Assembly (NCBI RefSeq): GCF_031456495.1 | Contig: NZ_JAVDUW010000001.1 | Span: forward strand, 434,001-498,000 | Length of the DNA: 64,000 nucleotides | From: Pedococcus sp031456495 | GTDB taxonomy: Bacteria > Actinomycetota > Actinomycetes > Actinomycetales > Dermatophilaceae | Direction of reading: 5' to 3' | In this document: positions 50,989 through 60,495 of the stretch, piece after piece | Layout of the letters: every line of letters begins with the position of its first letter | Numbering within the stretch: position 1 is the stretch's first letter | Notes under the pieces: generated by a model | Seen by the model: only the letters and a program-made list of their open reading frames with translations | Told to the model about the DNA's origin: nothing | The model's database searches: none | Translations under genes and position numbers: made by a program

Positions 50989-51957
50989 TCAGGAGGGCTT
51001 CACGCCGGTGATGCCGACGTTGTAGAAGAACCGGGCCGGGACGGCACGCGCCAGGAGCCGGTCGACGGCCGACAGCCGCTTCCACGAGCCGTACGCGAAC
51101 ATCGCCCAGCCCCAGCCGAGCACGCCGGGCTTGACCGCGGCCTCGAACGTGCGGATGGGCCAGCCCAGGAACGCGGCGGTCAGCTCCTCGGTGCGCGTGC
51201 GCACGTCGACGGCACCGGCCCGCTGCGCCATGGCCGCGAGGTCGGCCGGGTCGAAGGTGTGCAGGTCGACCACGGCCTCGAGGGCTGCAGCTCGCGAGGA
51301 CTCGTCGAGCGCCTCACGGTCCCTGGCCCACGTGTCACGCAGGGGCGGCAGGTGCGTGATCGCGGTCGTGGCCTTCCACGTCAGCTGCCCCAGCCGGCGG
51401 GCGTACCAGTCGCCGATGGTGGTGGGCTCCCCCGCGACGACGAACCGGCCACCCGGCTTGAGCACCCGGAGCATCTCGCGGAACGCGGCCTCGACGTCGG
51501 GGATGTGGTGGATGACCGCGTGGCCCACGACGACGTCGAAAGTGTTGTCGTCGTAGGGGATCCGCTCCGCGTCGGCCACGCGACCCTGTACCGTGAAGCC
51601 CAGGGCCTCGGCGTTCGCCTTGGCCGCCTCGACCATGCCGGGCGACAGGTCGGTCACGTGCACCTCGTCGAGGACACCCGCCTGCTTGAGGTTGAGCGAG
51701 AAGAAGCCCGTGCCCGCGCCGAGCTCGAGCGCCGTGGCGTACGGCAGCGGCTCGTGGACGTCGCCGACGATCGCCTCGAAGCGGTCCCGGGCGTACTCGA
51801 CGCAGCGCTCGTCGAAGGAGATCGACCACTTGTCGTCGTAGGTCTGCGCCTCCCAGTCGTGGTACAGCACCTGGGCGAGCTTGTTGTCCTCGTAGGCCGC
51901 GGCCACCATCTCCGCGGTGGCGTCGACGACCGGGGGGGGATCGGCGGGGACGGCCAC
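50989..51957 (-). CDS. SAM-dependent methyltransferase (with C-terminal extension)
   Basis: 322 residues. Starts GTG 51957, sharing the G of the upstream TAG stop (TAGTG). Domain 1: WEAQTYDDKWSISFD, then TALELGAGTGFFSLNLKQAG (motif I), VTDLSPGMVEAAKANAEAL, ERIPYDDNTFDVVVGHAVIHHIPD and LRVLKPGGRFVVAG. Residues 220-322 (WKATTAITHLPPLRDTWARD; LGWGWAMFAYGSWKRLS) form a helical extension seen in a subset of C-/O-methyltransferases. Substrate unknown. A 12-base gap separates it from the acyltransferase. Confidence 0.85.
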   Translation of the reverse strand: MAVPADPPPVVDATAEMVAAAYEDNKLAQVLYHDWEAQTYDDKWSISFDERCVEYARDRFEAIVGDVHEPLPYATALELGAGTGFFSLNLKQAGVLDEVHVTDLSPGMVEAAKANAEALGFTVQGRVADAERIPYDDNTFDVVVGHAVIHHIPDVEAAFREMLRVLKPGGRFVVAGEPTTIGDWYARRLGQLTWKATTAITHLPPLRDTWARDREALDESSRAAALEAVVDLHTFDPADLAAMAQRAGAVDVRTRTEELTAAFLGWPIRTFEAAVKPGVLGWGWAMFAYGSWKRLSAVDRLLARAVPARFFYNVGITGVKPS

Positions 51958-52736
51958 TACCGGCCCTCGAACTTGGCCTTGCCCGGACCGTTCTCGACGA
52001 AGGACGTCATGCCGATCTCGCGGTCCCGCGTGGCGAACAGGCTGTGGAAGAGCATCCGCTCGATCTCCAACCCGGTCTCGAGGTCGACCTCGAGGCCACG
52101 GTCGATGGCCTCCTTGGCCGCGCGGATCGCCACGCTCGCCCCGCCGACGTACGGCTCGAGCCGGGCGCGCGCCGCGGCATACACGTCCTCGGCCTCGACG
52201 ACCTCGTCGACGAGCCCGATCGTCAGCGCCTCGTCGGCGCTGACGAACCGGCCGGAGAACACGAGGTCCTTGGCCTTGGCCGGCCCCACGAGCCGCGCCA
52301 GGCGCTGGGTGCCACCGGCGCCCGGGATGACGCCGAGCAGGATCTCGGGCTGGCCGACCTTGGCGTTGCGCGCCGCGACCCGGAAGTCGCACGCGAGCGC
52401 GAGCTCGAGCCCGCCACCGAGGGCGTAGCCGGTGATCGCGGCGACCGTCGGCTTGGGGATGCGGGCGATGGAGCGGGCGAAGTCCTGGAGCCGGTGGGAG
52501 TACTCGGCCATCTCGGCGTAGGACTTCTGCGCCATCTCCTTGACGTCGGCGCCGGCGGCGAACACCTTCTCGCCACCCCACACGACCACGCCGTAGACGT
52601 CGGAGCGCTCGGTGACCTCGCGGGCCAGCCCGATGAGCACGTCGGCGACCTCGGCGTTGAGGGCGTTCATCGGCGGGCGGGCGAGGCGGATGGTCGCGAG
52701 GCCGCCCTCGACCTCGAGCGAGACGAGGTCGCTCAT
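51957..52736 (-). CDS. Enoyl-CoA hydratase/isomerase family protein
   Basis: 259 residues. Crotonase fold: MNALNAEVADVLIGLAREV, KVFAAGADVKEM (oxyanion Gly-Ala-Asp), ITGYALGGGLELALACDFRVAA, PEILLGVIPGAGGTQRLARLVG and the tail FVENGPGKAKFEGR. The second catalytic Glu is in LGGGLELAL (E near 111) and in PEILLGV (E near 132), so hydratase activity is plausible. ATG 52736 overlaps the YbjN stop as ATGA. Second gene of the coupled four-gene operon. Confidence 0.93.
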   Translation of the reverse strand: MSDLVSLEVEGGLATIRLARPPMNALNAEVADVLIGLAREVTERSDVYGVVVWGGEKVFAAGADVKEMAQKSYAEMAEYSHRLQDFARSIARIPKPTVAAITGYALGGGLELALACDFRVAARNAKVGQPEILLGVIPGAGGTQRLARLVGPAKAKDLVFSGRFVSADEALTIGLVDEVVEAEDVYAAARARLEPYVGGASVAIRAAKEAIDRGLEVDLETGLEIERMLFHSLFATRDREIGMTSFVENGPGKAKFEGR

Positions 52737-53224
52737 GCGGGGTCGCCGTCCGGGGCGGGCTGGCCGGACCCGGGGCCGCTGGCTCCCCCGTCGCCGCCCA
52801 TGATGCGCTCGTGCCACAGCTGCACGCCGGTGAGGACGAGCTGGATGGCGATGTTGACCAGGGCCGCGACGTCGCTGTTCTGGTCGACGATGTGCTCGCT
52901 GGTCACGACGAGGGTGTCGTTGGCGAGGCCGCACTTGACGCTGTTCATCTGCAGGGTGATCTCGTTGCAGGTGGCCAGCCGGGTCAGCGGGTCGGAGGGG
53001 ACCGCCTCGCTGATCGCCCACTGCCCGAACACGCGCATGATCTGGAAGTCGCCCTCGGTGCAGCGCACGAACAGCTGCTGCTCCTGCACGGTGAAGGCGA
53101 CGTCGCCGTCACCGTCGACATTCGGCGCGACTCCCAGGTCGATGAGGGCGTCCAGCACCCGGCCGCGGAGGGGGTGCTCTCCGGGCGGCGGGGGGAAGTT
53201 GGGCAGGGCGGTCGGGTCGCTCAT
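52733..53224 (-). CDS. YbjN-domain protein
   Basis: 163 residues. YbjN fold (type III secretion chaperone-like): LRGRVLDALIDLGVAPNVDGDGD, FQIMRVFGQWAISEA, RLATCNEITLQMNSVKCG, and IVDQNSDVAALVNIAIQLVLTG. The C-terminal 25 residues are Gly/Pro-rich. Actinobacterial homologues occur near mycothiol genes; function unknown. First gene of the four-gene operon. Divergent from glgX over 35 bases. Confidence 0.88.
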   Translation of the reverse strand: MSDPTALPNFPPPPGEHPLRGRVLDALIDLGVAPNVDGDGDVAFTVQEQQLFVRCTEGDFQIMRVFGQWAISEAVPSDPLTRLATCNEITLQMNSVKCGLANDTLVVTSEHIVDQNSDVAALVNIAIQLVLTGVQLWHERIMGGDGGASGPGSGQPAPDGDPA

Positions 53225-53259
53225 GGGGTCAACCGTAACCAGTGCCTAGGCTGAGGGCC

Positions 53260-55428
53260 ATGGCGCCTGCCACGCTCACGCGTGACCTTCCTCCCACCCT
53301 CGGGATGACCCTCGTCGACGGTGGTGCGGACTTCGCCGTCTACGCCGGGCACGCCGAGTCCGTGGACGTGTGCCTGTTCGACGAGGGCGACACCGACGGC
53401 AGCACCGAGCGCCGGATCCCGCTGAGCCAGCGCACCCACGGCATCTGGTTCGGGTTCCTCCCCGGTGTCGGCCCCGGGCAGCGCTACGCCCTGCGTGCCG
53501 ACGGCCCGTGGCGGCCGGCCGAGGGCCTGCGCTACAACCCGGCCAAGCTGCTGCTGGACCCCTACGCCCGCGCGGTCGAGGGCGAGGTGACCTGGGACCC
53601 GCGGGTCTTCGGGCACCAGGTCGACGACCTCCTGCGCGGCGACGACGTCATCCGCTCCCGGCTCGACAGCGCGGGAGCGGTGCCGCGGTGCGTCGTGGTC
53701 GAGGACCGCTTCGACTGGGGCGACGACCGGCACCCGCACGTGCCCCTCGCCGACTCCGTCGTCTACGAGGCGCACGTCAAGTCGATGACGCGGCTGCACC
53801 CCGACGTCCCGGAGCACCTGCGCGGCACGTATGCCGGCCTGTGCCACCCGTCCGTCGTCGCCCACCTCAAGGAGGTGGGCGTCACCGCGGTGGAGCTGCT
53901 ACCCGTGCAGGCGTTCGCCACCGAGCCCGAGGTGGCGCGCCGGGGGCTGGTCAACCACTGGGGCTACAACACCCTCGGCTTCTTCGCGCCGCACGCCGCG
54001 TACGCCTCCACCCCGGACCCGCAGGGGGCCCTCGACGAGTTCAAGGGCATGGTGCGGCTCCTGCACGCCGAGGGCATCGAGGTGATCCTCGACGTCGTCT
54101 ACAACCACACCGCCGAGCAGTCCTCGCGCACCGGCGCCTCGCTGTCGTGGCGCGGGCTGGACAACCGCGCCTACTACCGGCTCGACGAGCGCGGGCAGGA
54201 CATCGACGTCACCGGTTGCGGCAACACCCTCGACCTGCGGCACGCCATGGTCTGCCGGATGGTGCTGGACTCGCTGCGGTACTGGGTGCAGGAGTGCCAC
54301 GTCGACGGCTTCCGGTTCGACCTCGCGGTCGCGCTCGGGCGCGGGCGCACCGACGACTACGACCCCGACCACCCCTTCCTCGTGGCGCTGCGCACCGACC
54401 CGGTCCTCTCCCGGGTCAAGCTCATCGCCGAGCCGTGGGACGTCGGGATCCACGGCTGGCGCACCGGGCAGTTCCCGCCGCCGTTCTCGGAGTGGAACGA
54501 CCGGTTCCGCGACACGGTCCGCACCTTCTGGCTGCAGGACGTCGGCGGCCAGGCCTCGGGGCACGACGCCGGGCACGGCGTGCGCGAGCTCGGGACCCGG
54601 CTGGCCGGCTCCCAGGACCTGTTCGGGGCGCGCGACCGCGGCCCGGTCGCCTCCGTCAACTACGTCGCCGCGCACGACGGCTTCACCATCGCCGACCTGA
54701 CCCGCTACAACGCCAAGCACAACGGCCCCAACGGCGAGGGGAACCGCGACGGCAGCGACGGCAACCGCTCGTGGAACCACGGGATCGAGGGGTATGCCGA
54801 GTCCGGCGCGGCACCCGCGGAGCTGGCCGCCGTCGAGGTCGTGCGGCGGCGCTCGATGCGCAACCTGATCGCCACCACGCTGCTCGCCACGGGCGTGCCG
54901 ATGCTGCTGGCCGGCGACGAGCTCGGTCGCACCCAGGGCGGCAACAACAACCCCTACTGCCAGGACAACGAGATCTCCTGGGTCGACTGGGACCTCCAGC
55001 CGTGGCAGCGCGACCTGCTCCGCACGACGGCCTTCCTCGCCCGGCTGCGCGCCGAGCACCCCGTGCTGCGGCAGCGCACCTTCTTCACCGGTCGCGAGGT
55101 CCACGAGGACCGCTCGACCGACCTGGCGTGGTTCGACGTCGAGGGCCTCCCCATGGACAGCGCCCGGTGGGAGGACACCGGCACCCGCACGCTGTCGATG
55201 TACCTCGGCGGGGCGTGGCTGGGGCAGCGCTCCCTGCTCGTCGTCCTGCACGGAGAGGCGTCGGACGGCAAGGTGACGCTGCCGTCGCCACCCGGGCTCA
55301 CGGCATACGAGCTGCTCTGGGACTCGGCCGACGAGGCCCCCGGCGAGCCGGGTCCGCCCATGGCACCCGGGCCGGTCGAGGTGACCGGGAGCAGCATGCG
55401 GGTCTACCGGGCGCTGGACGAGACCTAG
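53260..55428 (+). CDS. glgX: Glycogen debranching enzyme GlgX
   Basis: 722 residues. Hydrolyses alpha-1,6 branches of glycogen after phosphorylase has trimmed them. N-terminal CBM48-like domain (TLGMTLVDGGADFAVYAGHA), GH13 barrel: VVYNHTAEQS, nucleophile Asp 354 in GFRFDLAVAL, acid Glu 391 in LIAEPWDVG, Asp 473 in YVAAHDGFT. ATG 53260 is preferred over GTG 53242 because it directly begins the conserved region. It is divergent from the YbjN operon. Confidence 0.95.
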   Translation: MAPATLTRDLPPTLGMTLVDGGADFAVYAGHAESVDVCLFDEGDTDGSTERRIPLSQRTHGIWFGFLPGVGPGQRYALRADGPWRPAEGLRYNPAKLLLDPYARAVEGEVTWDPRVFGHQVDDLLRGDDVIRSRLDSAGAVPRCVVVEDRFDWGDDRHPHVPLADSVVYEAHVKSMTRLHPDVPEHLRGTYAGLCHPSVVAHLKEVGVTAVELLPVQAFATEPEVARRGLVNHWGYNTLGFFAPHAAYASTPDPQGALDEFKGMVRLLHAEGIEVILDVVYNHTAEQSSRTGASLSWRGLDNRAYYRLDERGQDIDVTGCGNTLDLRHAMVCRMVLDSLRYWVQECHVDGFRFDLAVALGRGRTDDYDPDHPFLVALRTDPVLSRVKLIAEPWDVGIHGWRTGQFPPPFSEWNDRFRDTVRTFWLQDVGGQASGHDAGHGVRELGTRLAGSQDLFGARDRGPVASVNYVAAHDGFTIADLTRYNAKHNGPNGEGNRDGSDGNRSWNHGIEGYAESGAAPAELAAVEVVRRRSMRNLIATTLLATGVPMLLAGDELGRTQGGNNNPYCQDNEISWVDWDLQPWQRDLLRTTAFLARLRAEHPVLRQRTFFTGREVHEDRSTDLAWFDVEGLPMDSARWEDTGTRTLSMYLGGAWLGQRSLLVVLHGEASDGKVTLPSPPGLTAYELLWDSADEAPGEPGPPMAPGPVEVTGSSMRVYRALDET

Positions 55429-55530
55429 CCCCACGGCGGGACCGGCGCGCCGGTGTCACGGGCGACGCGGATCCCGACGGGACGTGCCCCGCGACTCGTG
55501 GACGGCGCCCTCGTCGTGAAAGGGTGCAGC

Positions 55531-56301
55531 GTGATCGAGATCCTGACCCCCTCCGAGGTGGCGCGGGCCCGGGAGACCGGCGCGCTCGTGGCCGACATCC
55601 TGCAGGACCTCAAGGCCCGCACCACGGTCGGGACGAACCTCCTCGACATCGACCGCTGGGCCCGCGAGCGCATCGAGGGCGCCGGCGCGCTGTCCTGCTA
55701 CGTCGACTACGAGCCGTCGTTCGGGCGCGGGCCGTTCGGCCACCACATCTGCACCTCGGTCAACGACGCGGTCCTGCACGGCCTGCCGCACGACCGCGCC
55801 CTCGCCGACGGCGACCTGCTCAGCCTCGACCTGGCGATCTCGCTTGGCGGCGTGGTCGCCGACTCCGCGATCAGCTTCGTCGTCGGCGACCGGCGTCCCG
55901 ACGGGGCACTGGACCTCATCACCGCGACCGAGCAGGCGCTGGCCGCGGCCATCGCGGCGGTGCGGCCGGGCGCCCGGGTCGGCGACCTCTCCCACGCCAT
56001 CGGTGAGGTGCTCACCGGGGCGGGGTACCGCGTCAACACCCAGTTCGGCGGGCACGGTGTCGGGTCGACGATGCACCAGGACCCGCACGTGGCGAACTCC
56101 GGGCGCGCCGGTCGCGGCTACACCCTCCGCCCGGGCCTGCTCCTCGCGCTGGAGCCGTGGGTCATGGCCGACACCGACCGGCTGGTGACCGACGACGACG
56201 GGTGGACCCTGCGCAGCGCCACCGGCTGCCTGACCGCCCACAGCGAGCACACCGTGGCCGTCACCGACGACGGCGCCGAGGTCCTGACCCTCCCCCGCTG
56301 A
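55531..56301 (+). CDS. map: Type I methionine aminopeptidase
   Basis: 256 residues. Removes the N-terminal Met from proteins. Two-metal site: His in GPFGHHICTSVND, Asp in LSLDLAI and VVADSAISF, His in GGHGVGSTMHQDP, Glu in LLLALEPW and in HSEHTVAV. GTG 55531 is chosen (VIEILTPSEVARARETG) with AAAGGG upstream; a longer 26-residue start is possible. No N-terminal zinc-finger extension. It may be a second map, as many actinobacteria have several. Confidence 0.93.
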   Translation: MIEILTPSEVARARETGALVADILQDLKARTTVGTNLLDIDRWARERIEGAGALSCYVDYEPSFGRGPFGHHICTSVNDAVLHGLPHDRALADGDLLSLDLAISLGGVVADSAISFVVGDRRPDGALDLITATEQALAAAIAAVRPGARVGDLSHAIGEVLTGAGYRVNTQFGGHGVGSTMHQDPHVANSGRAGRGYTLRPGLLLALEPWVMADTDRLVTDDDGWTLRSATGCLTAHSEHTVAVTDDGAEVLTLPR

Positions 56302-56331
56302 GCGACCTCCACCTGAGCGGCCCCGGCCGCC

Positions 56332-56952
56332 TCAGTGGACGGAGGCGAGCAGCACGCCGACGCCGACGAAGAGGCCGCCGAAGATCCGGTTGAGCCGGCG
56401 CTGCCCCGAGGGGGTGCGCGTCATCCGGCGCAGCCCGCGCGCGGCCACCGCGAAGACGAACCACATCACCAGCACGTCGACGACCACCACGGTGGCAGCG
56501 AGCACGCCGTACTGCGGCAGCACGGGCCGCGACGGGCGGATGAACTGCGGTGTGAAGGCCAGGAAGAACACGACGGCCTTGGGGTTGGTGAGGTTGACCA
56601 GCACCCCCTGCCGGAACATCTGCCACGCGGTCATCCGCACCACGGGCGCCTCGGCGTCGACCGCCTCGGGCCGCGCGAGCAGCTGGCGGACGCCGAGGTA
56701 CACGAGGTAGGCGGCGCCGGCGTACCGGATCACCTCGAAGAGCACGTGCGACTCCGCCACCAGCACGCCCACCCCGGCGGCCACCACGGCGATGTGCACG
56801 AGCAGGGCCAGCTGCTGGCCGAGGATGCCCCAGATCGACCGGGTCCAGCCCACGCCGATCGAGTTCGTCATGGTGTTGATGGCGCCCGCACCGGGGGTCA
56901 GCGAGATGAGGACCGCCGCCCCCACGAGGGCGAACCACACCGACCACGACAC
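56332..56952 (-). CDS. LysE-family exporter
   Basis: 206 residues and about six helices: WFALVGAAVLISLTPGAGA (signature TPGAGAI), GWTRSIWGILGQQLALLVH, VIRYAGAAYLVYLGVRQLLA, FRQGVLVNLTNPKAVVFFLAF (NPKAxxFFxxF motif), VLAATVVVVDVLVMWF and IFGGLFVGVGVLLA. Exports basic amino acids or threonine/homoserine; substrate not clear. ATG 56952. Convergent with map. Confidence 0.93.
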   Translation of the reverse strand: MSWSVWFALVGAAVLISLTPGAGAINTMTNSIGVGWTRSIWGILGQQLALLVHIAVVAAGVGVLVAESHVLFEVIRYAGAAYLVYLGVRQLLARPEAVDAEAPVVRMTAWQMFRQGVLVNLTNPKAVVFFLAFTPQFIRPSRPVLPQYGVLAATVVVVDVLVMWFVFAVAARGLRRMTRTPSGQRRLNRIFGGLFVGVGVLLASVH

Positions 56953-57078
56953 GGCGGGATCCTAACGACGGGTTGGGTCCGCACCTCGGGTCGGTACGCG
57001 TGCCGAGACACACCACCCGGCAGGACCGCTGGTTCGGCCCGCTGGACGACGCCGCGGTCCGACGGTGAGGATCGCGGC

Positions 57079-57681
57079 ATGGGCGAGCCCCCGGAGCTGC
57101 TGGTCGCGGACGCGGCCGCGTGGCGTGGCTGGCTCGCCGACCACCACGGCACGACCCCCGGCGGGGTCTGGCTCGTGCTGTGCCGGCCGGGAGCCGTCGG
57201 GCCGACGCGCCTGCTCTACCAGGAGGCGCTCGACGAGGCGCTGTGCCAGGGCTGGGTCGACGGTGGCCTCAGGAAGCGCGACGGCGAGAGCCAGCTCGTC
57301 CGGTTCACGCCCCGGCGGCCGCGCAGCCCGTGGTCGGCGCGCAACGTGGGCAACGTCGAGCGGCTGCTCGCCGCCGGCCGCATGGCACCTGCCGGCCTGG
57401 CGGAGGTCGAGCGAGCCAGGGCCGACGGCCGGTGGGACCGCGCCTATGGAGGCGCCACCCCGGCAACCGTGCCGGACGACCTGCGCGCCGCCCTCGAGGC
57501 GTCGCCGGCGGCGCGGGCAACGTGGGACGTCCTGACACCCACGAACCGGCACGCCATCGTCTTCCACGTCGGCGAGGCCCGGCGCGCGGACACCCGTGCC
57601 CGCAGGATCGGTCGCTTCGTCGAGATGCTGGCCCGGGGCGAGACGCCGATGCCGCAGGCGGCGCGACCGCCCCGACCGTGA
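57079..57681 (+). CDS. YdeI/OmpD-associated family protein
   Basis: 200 residues. YdeI signature: WRGWLADHHGTTPGGVWLVL, LLYQEALDEALCQGWVDG, TPRRPRSPWSARNVGNVERL and DRAYGGATPATVPDDLRAAL. Family function is unknown (E. coli YdeI is tied to peroxide and cationic-peptide resistance; Bacillus relatives of iron uptake). ATG 57079; divergent from the LysE gene. It is followed by the glgP terminator. Confidence 0.85.
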   Translation: MGEPPELLVADAAAWRGWLADHHGTTPGGVWLVLCRPGAVGPTRLLYQEALDEALCQGWVDGGLRKRDGESQLVRFTPRRPRSPWSARNVGNVERLLAAGRMAPAGLAEVERARADGRWDRAYGGATPATVPDDLRAALEASPAARATWDVLTPTNRHAIVFHVGEARRADTRARRIGRFVEMLARGETPMPQAARPPRP

Positions 57682-57775
57682 CGAGGCTGCTCCCACGGGA
57701 GTAGCCGAGGTGACGCCCCCGGGCGGACGCGGCGCGACACGGTTCAGGGGCAGGGCTGTACCCGGCCCCGGACAG

Positions 57776-57814
57776 CGGTATGCCGCGTGCGCAGGGCGCG
57801 CACGCGGCATACCG
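57776..57814 (-). terminator. 17-bp terminator of glgP, built from two GTATGCC motifs
   Basis: CGGTATGCCGCGTGCGC (57776-57792) pairs with its exact complement (57798-57814) around AGGGC. It is 18 bases past the glgP stop, between it and the convergent YdeI-like gene. Both arms contain the window's overrepresented GTATGCC heptamer. Confidence 0.7.
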
Positions 57815-57831
57815 ACGGGTGAGGAGGCGGG

Positions 57832-60426
57832 TCAGGCGTTGACGACCAGCCCCAGCTCGCTCGTGCTGGCCAGCCCGTCGTGCCTGGGCAGGATCCGCAC
57901 GGTGTAGCCGAACGAGCCGGTCCGCGAGAGGGCGAAGTCGCCGGCGAACTGGTGCCGACCGCCCTCGTAGGACTCGACGAAGTCCAGCGACTTCACCTCG
58001 ACGTCCTTGAGCTCGTCGCTGTCGCGGGCGGTGCCGTGCACCACCTGGACGTCGACGTCATCCGGGTCGAGGCCGTCGAGCGAGACGTACGCCCGCACGT
58101 GCAGCGTCTCGCCGATCTGCGGGCTGTCGCCCACGCCGGAGGACTCGACGTGGTCCACGCGGACGTTCGGCCACGAGGCCGTGACCTTCGCCTTGTAGGC
58201 CGCGAGCTCGCGGGCGCCGACGAAGGTGTCGCCGTTGAGCGCCCAGCCCGCGCGGGCCGCGGGGCCGTAGAGCTGGGTGGTGTAGTCGCGCACCATGCGG
58301 CTCGCCAGGACCTTCGGGCCCAGTGTCTGCAGGGTGTGCACCATCATCCCGAGCCAGTTCTGCGGCAGACCCTCGGCGTCACGGTCGTAGAACCGCGGGG
58401 CGACGACGGTCTCGATGAGGTCGTACAGCGCGGCCGCCTCGATGTCGTCGCGCCGGTGGGCGTCCTCGACGCCGTCGGCGGTCGGGATCGCCCAGCCGTT
58501 CTCGCCGTCGAACCACTCGTCCCACCAGCCGTCGAGGATGGAGAGGTTGAGCCCGCCGTTGAGGGCAGCCTTCATGCCCGACGTGCCACACGCCTCGAAC
58601 GGCCGCAGCGGGTTGTTCAGCCAGACGTCGCAGCCCGGGTAGAGGTACTGCGCCATGGCGATGTCGTAGTTGGGCAGGAAGACGATCCGGTGGCGGATCT
58701 CCGGGTCGTCGGCGAAGCGGACCATCTGCTGGATGAGCTGCTTGCCGGTCTCGTCGGCGGGGTGGGACTTGCCGGCGATGACGAGCTGGATCGGGCGCTC
58801 CGGGTCGAGCAGGAGGCGCTTGAGCCGCTCGGGGTCGCGCAGCATGAGGGTGAGGCGCTTGTAGGTCGGCACGCGGCGGGCGAAGCCGATGGTCAGCACG
58901 TCGGGGTCGAGGATGTCGTCGACCCAGCCGAGCTCGGCCGGGCTGGCGCCGCGCTTCTTCCACGACGAGCGGGTGCGCCGGCGGGCCTCCTGCACCAGCT
59001 GGGCACGCATCTCGCGCTTGGTCTCCCAGATCGCGTGGCGGGGGACGTCGGAGATGCGGTCCCAGGCGTGGTCGCGCTCGATGTCGGTGGTGCCGAGGTG
59101 CTTCGCGGCGAGCTCGTAGACCCGGCGGTCGACCCAGGTGCCGGCGTGGACACCGTTGGTGACGCTCGAGATCGGCACCTCGTCGTCGTCGAAGCCCGGC
59201 CACAGGCCGTCGAACATCTCGCGGCTGACGACGCCGTGCAGCTGGGACACGCCGTTGGCGCGCTGGCCGAGGCGCAGGCCCATGACGGCCATGTTGAAGA
59301 TGCCCGCCTGGCCGCCGGGGTAGTCCTCCGCGCCGAGGGCGAGCAGTCGCTCGATCGGCACGCCGGCGACGGCGTTGTCACCGCCGAAGTGCAGCTCGAT
59401 GAGGTCGGCGCCGAACCGGTCGATGCCGGCCGGGACGGGGGTGTGCGTGGTGAACACGGTGGCCGCACGCACGGCCTCGAGCGCCTCGTCGAAGGAGAGC
59501 CCGGCCGTCTGCGTGAGCTCGTGGATGCGCTCGACGCCGAGGAAGCCCGCGTGGCCCTCGTTGGTGTGGTAGACGTCCGGAGCCGGGGCCCCGGTGAGCC
59601 GCGACCACAGGCGCAGCGCGCGCACGCCCCCGATGCCGAGCAGCATCTCCTGCTGGAGGCGCTGCTCGCCGCCGCCGCCGTAGAGCCGGTTGGTGATGTC
59701 GCGCGCAGCCTCGTCGTTCTCCGGCACGTCGGAGTCGAGGAGCAGCAGCGGCACGCGGCCGACCTGCGCCCGCCACACGTGGGCGTGCAGCTCGCGGCCG
59801 CCGGGCAGGTCGAGGGTGATGACACACGGTGTGCCGTCGTCCTCGCGCAGCAGGCTGAGCGGCAGGCCGTCGGGGTCGAGGACCGGGTAGGTCTCCTGCT
59901 GCCAGCCGTCGCGGTTGAGGCTCTGCTTGAAGTAGCCGGTCTTGTAGAAGAGGCCGACGCCCACGATCGGGACGCCGAGGTCGGAGGCGGTCTTCAGGTG
60001 GTCGCCGGCGAGGATGCCGAGGCCGCCCGAGTACTGCGGCAGCACCTCGGTGATGCCGAACTCGGGGCTGAAGTAGCCGATGGCCTGGGGGGCGCGCCGG
60101 CCCTTGTCGTCCGGCTCCTGGCCCTCGGCCCACGCCTGGTACCAGCGGGGCTCGGTGAGGTACTCGTCGAGGTCGGCCTTGGCTGCGGCGACGGCAGCGA
60201 CGAAGTCGTGGTTGCCGGCGAGGTCGGCGAGCTCCTGGGGGGACAGGGCCGACAGGAGGCGCACCGGGTCGTGGCGGACCTTGGCCCACCGGTCGGCGTC
60301 GATGCGCTGGAACAAGTCCCGGGTCGGGGGGTGCCACGACCACCGCAGGTTGCTTGCGAGGTCGCCGAGCGCTGCAATGGGCTCGGGCAGGACGGTACGG
60401 ACGCTGAAGCGTCGGATGGCCTTCAC
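57832..60426 (-). CDS. glgP: Alpha-glucan (glycogen) phosphorylase
   Basis: 864 residues, the usual size of the bacterial alpha-glucan phosphorylase that has an extra C-terminal segment. Phosphorolyses alpha-1,4 chains to glucose 1-phosphate. DUF3417 N-terminal (LGDLASNLRWSWHPPTRDLFQ), then the phosphorylase core; PLP Lys 619 in GTSGMKAALNGGLNL and the following DGWWDE; EACGTSGMK is a signature. C-terminus WPNVRVDHVESSG. GTG 60426 is the start. Divergent from glgE over 152 bases with a candidate operator. Confidence 0.95.
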   Translation of the reverse strand: MKAIRRFSVRTVLPEPIAALGDLASNLRWSWHPPTRDLFQRIDADRWAKVRHDPVRLLSALSPQELADLAGNHDFVAAVAAAKADLDEYLTEPRWYQAWAEGQEPDDKGRRAPQAIGYFSPEFGITEVLPQYSGGLGILAGDHLKTASDLGVPIVGVGLFYKTGYFKQSLNRDGWQQETYPVLDPDGLPLSLLREDDGTPCVITLDLPGGRELHAHVWRAQVGRVPLLLLDSDVPENDEAARDITNRLYGGGGEQRLQQEMLLGIGGVRALRLWSRLTGAPAPDVYHTNEGHAGFLGVERIHELTQTAGLSFDEALEAVRAATVFTTHTPVPAGIDRFGADLIELHFGGDNAVAGVPIERLLALGAEDYPGGQAGIFNMAVMGLRLGQRANGVSQLHGVVSREMFDGLWPGFDDDEVPISSVTNGVHAGTWVDRRVYELAAKHLGTTDIERDHAWDRISDVPRHAIWETKREMRAQLVQEARRRTRSSWKKRGASPAELGWVDDILDPDVLTIGFARRVPTYKRLTLMLRDPERLKRLLLDPERPIQLVIAGKSHPADETGKQLIQQMVRFADDPEIRHRIVFLPNYDIAMAQYLYPGCDVWLNNPLRPFEACGTSGMKAALNGGLNLSILDGWWDEWFDGENGWAIPTADGVEDAHRRDDIEAAALYDLIETVVAPRFYDRDAEGLPQNWLGMMVHTLQTLGPKVLASRMVRDYTTQLYGPAARAGWALNGDTFVGARELAAYKAKVTASWPNVRVDHVESSGVGDSPQIGETLHVRAYVSLDGLDPDDVDVQVVHGTARDSDELKDVEVKSLDFVESYEGGRHQFAGDFALSRTGSFGYTVRILPRHDGLASTSELGLVVNA

Positions 60427-60469
60427 GAGGGGCCATCCTAAGCCCTCGGGGCCCCGTCATTGTTGGTTT

Positions 60470-60495
60470 CTTGCAGATCTTTCAGGGGATTTCAG
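60470..60495. promoter_or_regulatory. Three-heptad direct repeat (maltose-type operator candidate)
   Basis: CTTGCAG (60470-60476), CTTTCAG (60479-60485) and ATTTCAG (60489-60495), starting 9 and 10 bases apart, one helical turn. They lie in the divergent glgP/glgE promoter. CTTGCAG direct repeats are the binding motif of the Streptomyces maltose repressor MalR (LacI family), recalled from memory, so control by maltose or trehalose is plausible. No regulator is encoded in this window. Confidence 0.45.
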
